A DNA stretch of 64,000 bases from Thiodiazotropha sp040506975 (GTDB lineage Bacteria > Pseudomonadota > Gammaproteobacteria > Chromatiales > Chromatiaceae), in assembly GCA_965211775.1 (NCBI GenBank), contig OZ242974.1, forward strand, positions 1,674,001-1,738,000, written 5' to 3'. Of the stretch, positions 16,565 through 26,244 are shown in pieces (position 1 is the first letter of the stretch; every line of letters begins with the position of its first letter). A program made the translations under genes and the position numbers. The notes beneath the pieces were generated by a model. That model made no database searches. It was not told the origin of the DNA and worked only from the letters and a program-made list of their open reading frames with translations.

Positions 16565-17839
16565 ATGGGCAGTGACGAGAGCGGAAAAGGCGACGACGGC
16601 AAGCTGCTGTATTGCTCCTTTTGCGGCAAAAGCCAGCATGAGGTACGCAAACTGATCGCCGGGCCTTCCGTCTTCATCTGTGACGAATGTGTCGAACTCT
16701 GCAACGATATTATCCGCGAGGAGATGCAGGATCCCGGGGAAGAGAGTATCAACAAGCTTCCCAAGCCTCACGAGATCAAAAAGACCCTGGATCAATACGT
16801 CATCGGCCAGCATCGGGCGAAGAAGGTGCTATCGGTCGCGGTCTACAACCACTACAAACGCCTCGACACCATCGGTAAAGAGAGTGATGTGGAGCTGGCC
16901 AAATCCAATATCCTGCTGATTGGGCCCACCGGTTCGGGCAAAACCCTCCTGGCCGAGACGCTTGCCAGACTCCTGAATGTACCGTTCACGATTGCCGATG
17001 CGACTACCCTCACCGAGGCGGGTTATGTGGGCGAGGATGTGGAAAACATCATCCAAAAGCTGTTGCAAAAGTGTGATTATGATGTGGAAAAGGCCCAAAC
17101 AGGCATAGTCTACATTGATGAGATCGACAAGATTTCCCGAAAATCAGACAACCCCTCGATTACCCGGGATGTATCGGGTGAGGGTGTACAGCAGGCCCTG
17201 TTGAAACTGATCGAAGGCACGGTGGCCTCCGTACCCCCCCAAGGTGGGCGCAAGCACCCCCAGCAGGAGTTCCTGCAGGTCAATACCTCGAATATCCTGT
17301 TTATTGTCGGTGGTGCCTTCGCCGGACTGGAAAAGGTCATCAAAGACCGTTCCGAAAAGGGTGGTATCGGATTTTCAGCGGAAGTAAAGAGCAAGGACGA
17401 CTCACGCTCCATCGGTGACATCATCGTCGATGTGGAACCCGAGGATCTGATCAAATATGGTCTGATTCCCGAATTCGTCGGTCGTCTGCCTGTTGTGGCC
17501 ACGCTGCAGGAGCTGGATGAAGCCTCGTTGGTGAAGATCCTCACCGAACCGAAGAATGCCCTGACCAAGCAGTACAGCCGCCTGTTTGAGATGGAAGGCT
17601 GTGAGCTCGAGATCCGTGAAGACGCACTGCGCGCCATTGCCCGTAAAGCCATGCTTCGCAAGACAGGCGCACGGGGATTGCGCACCATCTTAGAACAAGT
17701 ACTGCTTGACACCATGTACGATCTTCCCTCTATGGATGAGGTGACGAAGGTCGTGGTGGATGAGGCGGTGATCGCCGGCGAGTCTGAACCGCTGATGATT
17801 TATGAAAACAGCGACAAACAGATCGCCGCATCCGATTAG
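16565..17839 (+). CDS. clpX: ATP-dependent Clp protease ATP-binding subunit ClpX
   Basis: This hexameric AAA+ unfoldase feeds substrates such as ssrA-tagged proteins to ClpP. The 424-residue protein has the N-terminal C4 zinc-binding domain (YCSFCGK, ICDECVELC) and Walker A GPTGSGKTLLAE. Walker B is VYIDEIDKI, and the GYVGEDVE pore-1 loop and a sensor-2 arginine region near KTGARGLRTI are also present. The IGF-type loop (KGGIGFSAEVK) that contacts ClpP is visible. ATG 16565 has GAGGAG 6-7 nt upstream. No defects. Confidence 0.97.
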   Translation: MGSDESGKGDDGKLLYCSFCGKSQHEVRKLIAGPSVFICDECVELCNDIIREEMQDPGEESINKLPKPHEIKKTLDQYVIGQHRAKKVLSVAVYNHYKRLDTIGKESDVELAKSNILLIGPTGSGKTLLAETLARLLNVPFTIADATTLTEAGYVGEDVENIIQKLLQKCDYDVEKAQTGIVYIDEIDKISRKSDNPSITRDVSGEGVQQALLKLIEGTVASVPPQGGRKHPQQEFLQVNTSNILFIVGGAFAGLEKVIKDRSEKGGIGFSAEVKSKDDSRSIGDIIVDVEPEDLIKYGLIPEFVGRLPVVATLQELDEASLVKILTEPKNALTKQYSRLFEMEGCELEIREDALRAIARKAMLRKTGARGLRTILEQVLLDTMYDLPSMDEVTKVVVDEAVIAGESEPLMIYENSDKQIAASD

Positions 17840-18163
17840 CATAACATCACAAAAATAGTGGTCTGTCCTGCATGCGGAAGTCTGAACGGCCGGATTGACT
17901 GACAGATGCTGGTATGTTCTTGAATTCATGACATATCCATTGGGTATGTTGGTCACCAGAGGGTATGTATCTGCGCTATTCATTGCATTACAGGCTTGAA
18001 ACATCCAGATTCCACCCTTATATATGTCCTTTATAGTGTTGATCCGAAATAGATGGATGCGGATTGGACGCAGTTACCCGCCAGTATCAAATCCCTGTAC
18101 TGACTGTCATACCTGAGGTTGAAGGTTTTTAGGCAGAGAGACTGCCGAAATGAGGATAATTTA
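17840..18163. other. Intergenic region between clpX and lon
   Basis: 324 bp without a gene. It contains the heat-shock type promoter at 17995-18023 and an AT-rich leader. No hairpin terminator for clpX stands out. Confidence 0.6.
17995..18023 (+). promoter_or_regulatory. Sigma-32 (RpoH) type heat-shock promoter of lon
   Basis: CTTGAAA (17995-18001), 13-nt spacer and CCCTTATAT (18015-18023) closely match the RpoH consensus CTTGAAA/CCCCATNT. It lies about 140 nt upstream of the lon start, and lon is a classic RpoH regulon member. Confidence 0.75.
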
Positions 18164-20614
18164 ATGGGCCACGAGTACACAGATTCCATGAAGACGATCA
18201 GCCAGAATAATCTCGTGCCGGTTTTGCCGTTACGCGATGTGGTCGTCTATCCCCATATGGTCATTCCTCTGTTTGTCGGCCGTGATAAGTCGATCCAGGC
18301 ACTGGATTCGGCGATGCAGAGCAATAAGCAGATTCTGCTGGCAGCGCAAAAGAGCGCTGATGTGGATGATCCGGATGTGGTTGATATGTATGCAATCGGC
18401 ACTCTGGCAAACATACTCCAACTACTTAAATTGCCCGACGGTACTGTCAAGGTGCTCGTCGAAGGCGGAGAGAGAGCGCGTATCACGGAATTCGTTGATA
18501 CGGATGAGTTCTTTACCGCCAGGCTTGAAACCCTGACTGACACGATCGATGTTGCGGGCCGGGAGAGCGAGGTATTGATGCGCTCGGCCACCAACCTGTT
18601 TGATCAGTATGTCAAGTTGAACAAAAAAGTGCCCCCTGAGGTGCTCACATCACTCTCAAGCATCGATGATCCCAGTCGTCTCGCTGATACCATCGCTGCA
18701 CATATGTCATTGAAGCTGGAAGAGAAACAACATGTTCTTGAGATGCCCAACGTACGCGAGCGTCTGGAACATCTGATGGGATTGATGGAGGGTGAAAACG
18801 ATATCCTGCAGATGGAGAAACGGATCCGTGGCCGCGTAAAACGCCAGATGGAGAAGAATCAGCGCGAGTACTATCTGAATGAACAGATGAAGGCGATTCA
18901 GAAGGAGCTCGGCGAGATGGAGGATGCGCCGAACGAGATTGAGGATCTCACCAAGAAGATAGAATCCGTCGGTATGACCAAGGAGGCCAAGGAAAAGGCA
19001 ACCAATGAGTTGAACAAACTCAAGCTGATGTCCCCCATGTCTGCTGAAGCCACAGTGGTGCGTAACTATATCGATACCCTGGTCGGTCTGCCCTGGAAGA
19101 AACGGACCAAGATACGTAACGATATCGGTGCGGCCGACGCGGTGTTGAATGAAGACCACTACGGTCTGGAGAAGATCAAGGAGCGTATCCTTGAGTATCT
19201 CGCGGTGCAGCAACGTGTACGGAAACTGAAAGGACCGATACTCTGTCTGGTGGGGCCTCCCGGTGTCGGTAAGACCTCATTGGGTCAATCGATAGCCCGT
19301 GCCACCAATCGCAAATTCACCCGCATGGCCCTGGGCGGGGTAAGAGACGAGGCGGAAATTCGTGGACACAGGCGTACCTATATCGGCGCATTGCCCGGCA
19401 AAATCATCAACAACCTGAGTAAGGTCAAGACCCGTAATCCGCTGTTTCTCCTTGACGAGATAGACAAAATGGCGATGGATTTTAGGGGTGACCCGGCATC
19501 GGCCCTGCTGGAGGTGCTCGATCCGGAACAGAACCACACGTTCAATGACCACTATCTCGAAGTCGACTTCGATCTGTCCGAGGTAATGTTCGTTGCGACC
19601 GCGAATACCTTGAACATCCCTCCGGCGTTACTCGATCGCATGGAAGTGATCAGGCTGTCCGGTTATACCGAAGATGAAAAGGTCAGTATTGCCGAACGCT
19701 ATCTGGTGCGTAAGCAGATGGAGAATAACGGATTGAAGCCCAATGAACTCATCATCAGGGAGTCCGCGATACGCGATATCGTCCGTTACTACACACGCGA
19801 AGCGGGTGTACGAAATCTGGAACGGGAGATTGCCAAGATATGCCGTAAAGTGGTGAAGGATATTCTGCTGAAGAAACCAAAAGGCAAGATCACCGTTACA
19901 CCCAAGAAGCTTGAAGACTATTTGGGTGTTAAAAGATTTCGTTATGGCCGGGCGGATGAGCACGATCAGGTCGGGCAGGTTACCGGACTGGCCTGGACCG
20001 AAGTGGGAGGTGAACTGCTGCGCATCGAGGCGGCATTGATGCCTGGTAAGGGCAGGCTCAGTCATACCGGTCAATTGGGCGAGGTCATGCAAGAGTCCAT
20101 TCAGGCGGCCATGACTGTTGTCAGGAGTCGTGCAGATTCTCTCGCTTTAGAAGAGGATTTCCACCAAAAATGCGATGTTCATATCCACGTGCCCGAAGGT
20201 GCGACGCCGAAAGACGGCCCCAGCGCAGGTGTCGGTATGTGTACCAGTCTGGTATCCGCTTTGACAAAAATACCGGTTCGGGCGGATGTGGCAATGACGG
20301 GTGAGATCACCCTGAGAGGTGAGGTTTTACCGATCGGCGGACTCAAAGAGAAGCTGCTTGCCGCTCATCGTGGAGGTATCGCAACGGTTATCATTCCCGA
20401 AGAGAATGAACGAGATCTTGTTGATATACCGAAGAATATTAAACAAAATCTTGATATCAGACCGGTCCGCTGGATCGATGAAGTGTTGCAAGTGGCACTC
20501 AAGGAGATGCCGCAACCGAAAGAGGGAAAGTCGGCGGATGCGACACCGACTAAAAGCGGACAACAGCAGGATGGCGACGAGGTCAAGAAACGGGGTGCGC
20601 CGACCAAGCACTAG
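18164..20614 (+). CDS. lon: ATP-dependent protease Lon
   Basis: This homohexameric AAA+ serine protease degrades misfolded and regulatory proteins in the cytosol. The 816-residue protein has the N-terminal LON substrate domain (LPVLPLRDVVVYPHMVIPLF) and Walker A GPPGVGKTSLG with Walker B FLLDEIDKM. The C-terminal protease domain has the Ser-Lys dyad: S687 in PKDGPSAG and K730 in GGLKEKLLAA. ATG 18164 is chosen because GAGGA is 7 nt upstream; the next ATG is 18188 and the open frame extends back to 18119. It is probably transcribed from the heat-shock promoter upstream as well as by read-through from clpX. Confidence 0.97.
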   Translation: MGHEYTDSMKTISQNNLVPVLPLRDVVVYPHMVIPLFVGRDKSIQALDSAMQSNKQILLAAQKSADVDDPDVVDMYAIGTLANILQLLKLPDGTVKVLVEGGERARITEFVDTDEFFTARLETLTDTIDVAGRESEVLMRSATNLFDQYVKLNKKVPPEVLTSLSSIDDPSRLADTIAAHMSLKLEEKQHVLEMPNVRERLEHLMGLMEGENDILQMEKRIRGRVKRQMEKNQREYYLNEQMKAIQKELGEMEDAPNEIEDLTKKIESVGMTKEAKEKATNELNKLKLMSPMSAEATVVRNYIDTLVGLPWKKRTKIRNDIGAADAVLNEDHYGLEKIKERILEYLAVQQRVRKLKGPILCLVGPPGVGKTSLGQSIARATNRKFTRMALGGVRDEAEIRGHRRTYIGALPGKIINNLSKVKTRNPLFLLDEIDKMAMDFRGDPASALLEVLDPEQNHTFNDHYLEVDFDLSEVMFVATANTLNIPPALLDRMEVIRLSGYTEDEKVSIAERYLVRKQMENNGLKPNELIIRESAIRDIVRYYTREAGVRNLEREIAKICRKVVKDILLKKPKGKITVTPKKLEDYLGVKRFRYGRADEHDQVGQVTGLAWTEVGGELLRIEAALMPGKGRLSHTGQLGEVMQESIQAAMTVVRSRADSLALEEDFHQKCDVHIHVPEGATPKDGPSAGVGMCTSLVSALTKIPVRADVAMTGEITLRGEVLPIGGLKEKLLAAHRGGIATVIIPEENERDLVDIPKNIKQNLDIRPVRWIDEVLQVALKEMPQPKEGKSADATPTKSGQQQDGDEVKKRGAPTKH

Positions 20615-20681
20615 TATGATTCGAGATGCTATATCTCTGTCACAACAGTAACAAATGTTGAGAATAGGTCTTCTGAGTTGC

Positions 20682-20710
20682 TTGACAGGGTATCTGGCAG
20701 CCGGTATAAA
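20682..20710 (+). promoter_or_regulatory. Sigma-70 promoter of hupB
   Basis: Perfect TTGACA (20682-20687), 17-nt spacer and TATAAA (20705-20710), followed by an ~80-nt leader to the hupB ATG. This is one of the strongest-looking promoters in the window, fitting an abundant protein. Confidence 0.88.
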
Positions 20711-20798
20711 TTCTGGCGTTTCGGGCTCCAAGCGGGCCATTACATAACGCTTCTAAAGGCGGTAATTCCGCCCAGACCATCACAGGGGAAAATGATTA

Positions 20799-21071
20799 AT
20801 GAATAAGGCCGATCTAATTGAGGCAATGGCGGAATCTGCGGACATTTCCAAAGCGGCTGCCGGGCGTGCGCTCGACGGTATGGTTGACGCAGTAACAAAA
20901 GCGATGAAAGCGGGTGATACGCTATCGTTGGTAGGATTTGGCACCTTCTCAGTGAAGGAACGGGCCGCTCGCGAAGGCCGCAATCCTCAAACTGGCGAGA
21001 CGATTAAAATCAAGGCCTCAAGAATCCCGTCATTCAAGGCTGGTAAAGCATTGAAGGATGCAATAAACTAG
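20799..21071 (+). CDS. hupB: DNA-binding protein HU-beta
   Basis: HU is the abundant small nucleoid protein that bends and constrains DNA as a dimer. The 90-residue product starts MNKADLIEAMAESADISKAA. It has the dimer core GDTLSLVGFGTFSVKERAAR and the DNA-binding arm signature GRNPQTGETIKIKAS with the intercalating proline. It lies downstream of lon as in most gammaproteobacteria, with its own strong promoter. Two tRNA genes follow within about 55 bp. Confidence 0.97.
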   Translation: MNKADLIEAMAESADISKAAAGRALDGMVDAVTKAMKAGDTLSLVGFGTFSVKERAAREGRNPQTGETIKIKASRIPSFKAGKALKDAIN

Positions 21072-21123
21072 CGCGCCTTCAGGTGAGGTATCTCTAACCG
21101 ATTGACGATATACCCCACTAGCA

Positions 21124-21199
21124 GGGTGCTTAGCTCAGCTGGGAGAGCATCGCCCTTACAAGGCGAGGGTCGCAGGTTCGATCCCTGCAGCACCCACCA
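21124..21199 (+). tRNA. tRNA-Val (UAC)
   Basis: A 76-nt cloverleaf with acceptor GGGTGCT/AGCACCC, D-arm AGCTCAGCTGGGAGAGC, anticodon TAC at 21157-21159, T-loop GTTCGATCC and encoded CCA. Confidence 0.97.
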
Positions 21200-21203
21200 A
21201 ATC

Positions 21204-21280
21204 GGAGCGGTAGTTCAGTTGGTTAGAATACCGGCCTGTCACGCCGGGGGTCGCGGGTTCGAGTCCCGTCCGCTCCGCCA
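21204..21280 (+). tRNA. tRNA-Asp (GUC)
   Basis: A 77-nt cloverleaf with acceptor GGAGCGG/CCGCTCC, anticodon GTC at 21238-21240, T-loop GTTCGAGTC and encoded 3' CCA (GCCA). It is only 4 nt after tRNA-Val, so one transcript carries both. Confidence 0.97.
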
Positions 21281-21293
21281 ACTTTGATCATCA

Positions 21294-21326
21294 ACGGGGT
21301 ATCTGGCAGATACCCCGTTTTTGTTT
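21294..21326 (+). terminator. Rho-independent terminator of the tRNA-Val/tRNA-Asp unit
   Basis: Stem ACGGGGTATCT/AGATACCCCGT (11 bp, loop GGC) is followed directly by TTTTGTTTT. It separates the tRNAs from ppiD. Confidence 0.93.
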
Positions 21327-21382
21327 TAGACGTATGGCACCTGGTCAATTTACCTCAGGTGTAAATAAGTGAGTCACTGGTC

Positions 21383-23284
21383 ATGCTTCAGGTTATCAGA
21401 GATAAAGCGCAGGGTTGGATCGCATGGGCGATCGTAATATTGATTTCGATTCCATTCGCACTTTGGGGAATCCAGTCCTATCTGGGAGTCGGTTCCGAAC
21501 CTATTGCGGCAACAGTCAACGGTGCCGAAATCAACGAACGCACCCTGGATAATCAGTACCAGCGCTTTCGTCAGCAACTGCGCGAGCAGCTCGGTGCAGC
21601 CTATCGTCCGGAAATGTTCGATGACGCCAGGATGCGCAAAGAGGTTTTAAACCGTCTGATCAGGGATGAACTGGTGCAGCAGACTTCCAACAGGATGGGA
21701 TTACGTGCGGGAAGCAACATGATCCAGGCCTCGATACTGAGTATGCCGACGTTTCAAAAGGATGGACGCTATGACCAGCAGACCTATGAACGTGCATTGC
21801 GCTTACAGGGGCTCTCGCCCGCCGGTTTCGAAGATCGCGTACGTCGCGCCTTGGTTGCGGAACAGCTGTCACAGGCGGTTCATGCAGGTAGTTTCGTCAC
21901 TCCGAAAGAACTCAATGAGAGTCAAAGGTTATTGAAACAGACCCGTGAACTATCCTATTTCGTGCTTCCCGCCAGTGATTTCAAACTGAGTGATGAACTC
22001 TCCGATGATGAAATCAAGACCTATTACGAAGCCAACCAAAGCGCCTTTATTTCGCCTGAAAAGGTCAAGGTCGAGTATATTCTGTTGGATGCCGGGACCG
22101 CAGGCGGCACCATTGATGTCGATGAAGAGCGTCTTCGCGGTTACTATGAGAACAATCAGGATGAGTTCGGTCTGCCAGAGCAGCGCCAGGCCAGCCACAT
22201 CCTGATTCTGGCTGCTGCCGATGCGGATCAATCGACAGTGGATGAAGCGAAGGCAAAGATCGATGCCTTGGCCGAAAGACTGCGTGACGGTGAATCATTC
22301 GAGGAACTGGCCAAACAGAACTCCCAGGACCCGGGTTCCGCAGCCTCGGGCGGTGATTTGGGTTACTTTGGAAAAGGTATTATGGACCCGGCCTTTGAGT
22401 CCGCTGTCTATACCCTCCAGGAGGGTGGGGTGAGCGAGCCCGTACGTACCAGTTTCGGTTTCCATCTGATCAAGCTGACAGGGATCAAGGATGGGACTGT
22501 CAAACCGTTTGAAGAGGCGCGGACTGAAGTAGAGGCGGCCTATCGCAAGTTCGAGGGTGAGCGACTCTATTTTGAACTGGCGGAGCAGCTTGCCGATCTG
22601 AGCTATGAGGACCCGGACAGTCTGGAATCTGCCGCGTCCGCGCTGGAGCTTAGTATTCAGCAGAGTGACTGGATAACCCGGGAACAGGGTGCAGGTGTAT
22701 TCGCCAATCCCAAGGTAAGGACGGCAGCCTACAGTGACGACGTGCTGAAAGAGCATAACAACAGTGAATTGATCGAGATCGATGGCACCAGCTCACTGGT
22801 GCTGCGGGTCCTTGATCATCAGGAGTCCTCTGTGCTGCCGCTGGATGAGGTGAAACAACAGATCACCGAGACCCTGCAGCAGCAAAAGGCCGAACAGCAG
22901 GCCCAGGCCGAGGCAGAGAAACGAATGGCTGAGATGGCCGCAGGTGCGCCCTTGTCGGATGTTGCCAAAAGCTATGCCGTGACCGGGCCAATGACGGTGG
23001 ATCGAAATGACCGGCAAATCCCGCCGGGATTGTCGAGTGCGCTTTTCCGCACGGCAAAGCCGGCTGCCGGCGGATCATCGCCAGGCACTGCACGGCTTGC
23101 CGGTGGAGACTTCGCCGTCTATCTGCTGACGGCTGTCATAGAGGGTAGCGCTGACGATAAGAGCAATCTACAACAGCAGGAGAGCCTGCGTCGCATGCTG
23201 GGCAGGGATCACTATGAAATGGTGTTGACCGATCTGGAATCCCGTGCGGATATCGAAATCCTGCTGAACACCGATAGCGAATAG
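21383..23284 (+). CDS. ppiD: Peptidyl-prolyl isomerase/chaperone PpiD
   Basis: PpiD is an inner-membrane-anchored periplasmic chaperone at the exit of the Sec translocon. The 633-residue protein has one N-terminal membrane helix (WIAWAIVILISIPFALWG, residues ~13-30). A SurA_N-like chaperone region follows (~40-190). The parvulin domain (~260-355) has RQASHILILA, FEELAKQNSQDPGSAASGGDLGYF and SEPVRTSFGFHLIKL. A Gln/Glu-rich C-terminal part comes last. Position after lon-hupB matches other gammaproteobacteria. Confidence 0.94.
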   Translation: MLQVIRDKAQGWIAWAIVILISIPFALWGIQSYLGVGSEPIAATVNGAEINERTLDNQYQRFRQQLREQLGAAYRPEMFDDARMRKEVLNRLIRDELVQQTSNRMGLRAGSNMIQASILSMPTFQKDGRYDQQTYERALRLQGLSPAGFEDRVRRALVAEQLSQAVHAGSFVTPKELNESQRLLKQTRELSYFVLPASDFKLSDELSDDEIKTYYEANQSAFISPEKVKVEYILLDAGTAGGTIDVDEERLRGYYENNQDEFGLPEQRQASHILILAAADADQSTVDEAKAKIDALAERLRDGESFEELAKQNSQDPGSAASGGDLGYFGKGIMDPAFESAVYTLQEGGVSEPVRTSFGFHLIKLTGIKDGTVKPFEEARTEVEAAYRKFEGERLYFELAEQLADLSYEDPDSLESAASALELSIQQSDWITREQGAGVFANPKVRTAAYSDDVLKEHNNSELIEIDGTSSLVLRVLDHQESSVLPLDEVKQQITETLQQQKAEQQAQAEAEKRMAEMAAGAPLSDVAKSYAVTGPMTVDRNDRQIPPGLSSALFRTAKPAAGGSSPGTARLAGGDFAVYLLTAVIEGSADDKSNLQQQESLRRMLGRDHYEMVLTDLESRADIEILLNTDSE

Positions 23285-23302
23285 GTCGGTTTCGACTCGG
23301 CA

Positions 23303-24079
23303 TCAAGCGGTGCCGAGAATGTGGTATCCCGAGTCTACATAGATAATATCCCCGGTGATTCCCGAGGCAAGGTCGGAACAGAGAAATGCGGTGGTATTGC
23401 CCACCTCTTCAATAGTGACGTTGCGGCGTAATGGATTTCTTTTCTCCACCTCGTCGAGCATGCCCTTGAAGTTTTTGATCCCAGACGCAGCCAGGGTCCT
23501 GATCGGGCCTGCGGATACAGCATTGACCCGGATGCCTTCAGGGCCGAGTGATTCGGCCAAATAACGAACGTTTGCCTCCAGGCTCGCTTTCGCCACTCCC
23601 ATGACGTTGTAGTTGGGGACCGTGCGTACTGCGCCAAGGTAGCTCATGGTGACCAGGGATGCGTTTCGACCCTGCATCAATGGTCGTCCGGCCTTGGCGA
23701 GCGCGGCAAAGCTGTAGGAACTGATATCGTGAGCCAACGCGAAACCCTCACGGGTCAGATTGTCAAGATAGCCACCTTCCAAATGGTCGCGGGGTGCGAA
23801 CCCCACCGCATGCACGATGGCGTCCAGATGACCCCACTGTTTTTCCAGGGTGCCGAACAGGTCTGCGATCTGTTGGTCACTGGTGACATCCAGGGGCATG
23901 ACAATGTCTGCGGCAAACTTTTCGGCAGCATCGTCGACGCGTTTTTTAAGTTTTTCCGTCTGATAGGTGAGCGCCAGTTCGGCACCTTCGCGGTGCATGG
24001 CTTCGGCAACACCCCAGGCGATGGAGCGGTTACTGGCAATGCCGACAATGAGTACGCGTTTGTTTTGTAAAAAGCCCAT
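23303..24079 (-). CDS. fabI: Enoyl-[acyl-carrier-protein] reductase (NADH) FabI
   Basis: FabI catalyses the last reductive step of each fatty-acid elongation cycle. The 258-residue SDR protein starts MGFLQNKRVLIVGIASNRSI. The catalytic tyrosines and lysine are arranged as in FabI (SYLGAVRTVPNYNVMGVAKAS, a Y-x6-K variant), and AGPIRTLAASGI is present. ATG 24079 has AAGGAA upstream. The open frame reaches 24127 but that extension lacks family similarity. It is convergent with ppiD with only 18 nt between stops. FabI is the target of triclosan; the glycine at the known FabI resistance position 93 (AVGFAP) is retained. Confidence 0.96.
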   Translation of the reverse strand: MGFLQNKRVLIVGIASNRSIAWGVAEAMHREGAELALTYQTEKLKKRVDDAAEKFAADIVMPLDVTSDQQIADLFGTLEKQWGHLDAIVHAVGFAPRDHLEGGYLDNLTREGFALAHDISSYSFAALAKAGRPLMQGRNASLVTMSYLGAVRTVPNYNVMGVAKASLEANVRYLAESLGPEGIRVNAVSAGPIRTLAASGIKNFKGMLDEVEKRNPLRRNVTIEEVGNTTAFLCSDLASGITGDIIYVDSGYHILGTA

Positions 24080-24299
24080 GGAACAATTCCTTACAGGAGT
24101 TATCGATATATGCACGGGGACTGGCATATAGACAGACTCACTTAGAGTTAAACTACGTAACTTACCGGAATTTATCTTCAGCGAAAAGTGCAGGTGATGT
24201 GTACGGGGCTACTTGAAAACCCATACCCAGTTTCTTCATTGTTCACATCACACAGGATTGCTTACTCTTTCAAGTCCCGGGAAAGCATAATAGACTCTC

Positions 24300-24332
24300 T
24301 AAGGCCTGTTGGATTAGTGTTGACAGGCCCTG
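24300..24332. repeat. Collapsed dispersed repeat unit (copy D), terminator-like
   Basis: AAGGCCTGTTGGATTAGTGT followed by TGACAGGCCC: a fusion of the two ends of the 29-bp unit. GGCCTGT pairs with ACAGGCC and is followed by CTG and eight T residues, so it can also form a rho-independent terminator. It lies 40 nt before the ABC operon start codon. Confidence 0.8.
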
Positions 24333-24372
24333 TTTTTTTTAATTATTTATCCTGGGTCACAGGAGTAACTTC

Positions 24373-26244
24373 ATGCAGCGACGCTTAAACGGTCGGGATG
24401 TTCTCTATTTCGGTGGTCTTGCACTGGTGTTGATCACCATCGTCCTGGTTATGTATATGGTCGACCGGCAATGGCAGAAGATGTCTCGCATGGAACAGTT
24501 GATGCGTGAGCAGGCTGGAGATATCCGGGAGATAACAGGTCAGGTCAGAAGCCTGGATCAGCGCTTCCAACAGGGGGTCAGTCCGGCGCAACAAAGCGGT
24601 TCGTCTCAGCAGGGCCAAATGCCCACGGCATTCGAGCGGGCCTATGCCGTTACCCAGCAGCCCGATTACAGTCAGGGGGACTGGCTGGTGCAGGCATTCG
24701 GTGTCAACCTGAAATCCCTGACCCCGTTTATTTCACAGGACGTCTACTCGTCGCAGGTGCAGAGTTATATTCTGGAAACCTTACTGATCCGCAATCCCGA
24801 TAGCCTGGAGTGGCAGGGGCTGTTGGCCCGTGATTGGTCTGTCAGCGAGGACGGTCTTACCTTTATCTTCAAGCTTCGAGAGGGATTGCAGTTCTCGGAC
24901 GGTTTGCCGCTGACGGCCGAGGATGTGGTTTTTACCTTTGAGTTTATTATGACCGAGGCGATTCAGGCGCCGCGGGAGCGGGCCTATTACGCGAAAATCG
25001 AATCGGTGGAGGCCATCGATCCACTGACGGTAAAGTTCCAGTTTGCCGAACCCTACTTCAATGCACTTTCATTGGCCGGGGGTATGGAGATCATGCCGAA
25101 ACACTTCTACCAGCCCTACTTTGAGGATCCCAACGGCTTCAACCAATCAAAGGGGCTGTTGTTGGGTTCAGGTCCCTATCGTCTTGAAGACCCGAAGGGC
25201 TGGGCGCCGGATAAAGGAGGCGTGGAGCTGCGTCGAAATCCCCGTTACTGGGGGCCTGTGGAACCGGCCTTCGACCGGCTTATCTGGCGTGTGATCGAAA
25301 ACGACAGCGCGCGACTCACCACGTTCCGCAACGGTGAGATCGATACCTATGGTTCGCGGCCACGGGAATATCAGCAGTTGATCGATGATGAGCAGATAGG
25401 TGATAAGGCTCAGCATTGGGAGTATATGAGTCCGGTGGCGGGTTACTCCTATATTGGCTGGAATCAGCTGCGTAACGATGGGCCGACACGGTTCGCAAAA
25501 ACTGAGGTGAGGCAGGCGATGACCTATTTGATCGATCGTCAGCGCATTGTCGATGAGATCTATCTCGGTTATGCAGAGGTCGCTGTGAGTCCATTCAGCG
25601 CCAGCAGCAAGCAGCACGATCCCGCCACTACGCCGCGCAACTATGATCAGGCAAAGGGGATTGAGCTGCTATCCAAGGCGGGGTATGCCGACCGTGATGG
25701 AGACGGTATCCTCGAGGACAGCGACGGCAGGCCATTCGAATTCGAGCTGGTCTATTTTCAGGGTAATGAGGATACCGGACGAATGGTGTTGTTTCTGAAG
25801 GATATGCTGGCCCGTGCCGGTATCCTGCTGCAGCCGAAGCCCACTGAGTGGTCGGTGATGCTCGATCTGATGAAGAAGCGGGATTTCGACGCCATTACAC
25901 TGGGGTGGAGCAGCGGTCTTGAAACAGATCTCTATCAGATGTTTCACAGCAGTCAGATCGCGGGAGGCGGGAACAACTTCATCAACTACAGCAACCCGGA
26001 GTTGGATCGCCTGATCGAGGACGCGCGGGCTACCGTTGATGAAAAGAAGCGCATGCCTCTGTGGCGTCAGGCGGAGGCCCATCTCTTCAACGACCAGCCC
26101 TATACCTTTCTTAGGCGGAGCAAGAGCCTGGTGTTCATCGACCGGCGCTTGCGTAACGTGGTCAATACCAAGGTCGGCCTCAACCTGGGACAAGTGCCTC
26201 TTGAGAACTATGTCCCCATCGTTGAGCAGCGATACACCCAATAG
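24373..26244 (+). CDS. Peptide ABC transporter substrate-binding protein (YejA-like, SBP_bac_5), membrane-anchored
   Basis: The 623-residue protein captures oligopeptides or similar solutes for the permeases encoded next. Instead of a cleavable signal it has an uncleaved-looking membrane anchor (VLYFGGLALVLITIVLVMYMV, residues ~10-30). A ~45-residue Met/Gln-rich coiled coil follows, then a full SBP_bac_5 domain (LETLLIRNP, REGLQFSDGLPLTAEDVVFTF, YWGPVEPAFDRLIW, INYSNPELDRLIEDAR). It lacks a lipobox. It is the first gene of a five-gene operon; the permease ATG follows its stop with no gap. The substrate is not determined by the sequence. Confidence 0.9.
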   Translation: MQRRLNGRDVLYFGGLALVLITIVLVMYMVDRQWQKMSRMEQLMREQAGDIREITGQVRSLDQRFQQGVSPAQQSGSSQQGQMPTAFERAYAVTQQPDYSQGDWLVQAFGVNLKSLTPFISQDVYSSQVQSYILETLLIRNPDSLEWQGLLARDWSVSEDGLTFIFKLREGLQFSDGLPLTAEDVVFTFEFIMTEAIQAPRERAYYAKIESVEAIDPLTVKFQFAEPYFNALSLAGGMEIMPKHFYQPYFEDPNGFNQSKGLLLGSGPYRLEDPKGWAPDKGGVELRRNPRYWGPVEPAFDRLIWRVIENDSARLTTFRNGEIDTYGSRPREYQQLIDDEQIGDKAQHWEYMSPVAGYSYIGWNQLRNDGPTRFAKTEVRQAMTYLIDRQRIVDEIYLGYAEVAVSPFSASSKQHDPATTPRNYDQAKGIELLSKAGYADRDGDGILEDSDGRPFEFELVYFQGNEDTGRMVLFLKDMLARAGILLQPKPTEWSVMLDLMKKRDFDAITLGWSSGLETDLYQMFHSSQIAGGGNNFINYSNPELDRLIEDARATVDEKKRMPLWRQAEAHLFNDQPYTFLRRSKSLVFIDRRLRNVVNTKVGLNLGQVPLENYVPIVEQRYTQ

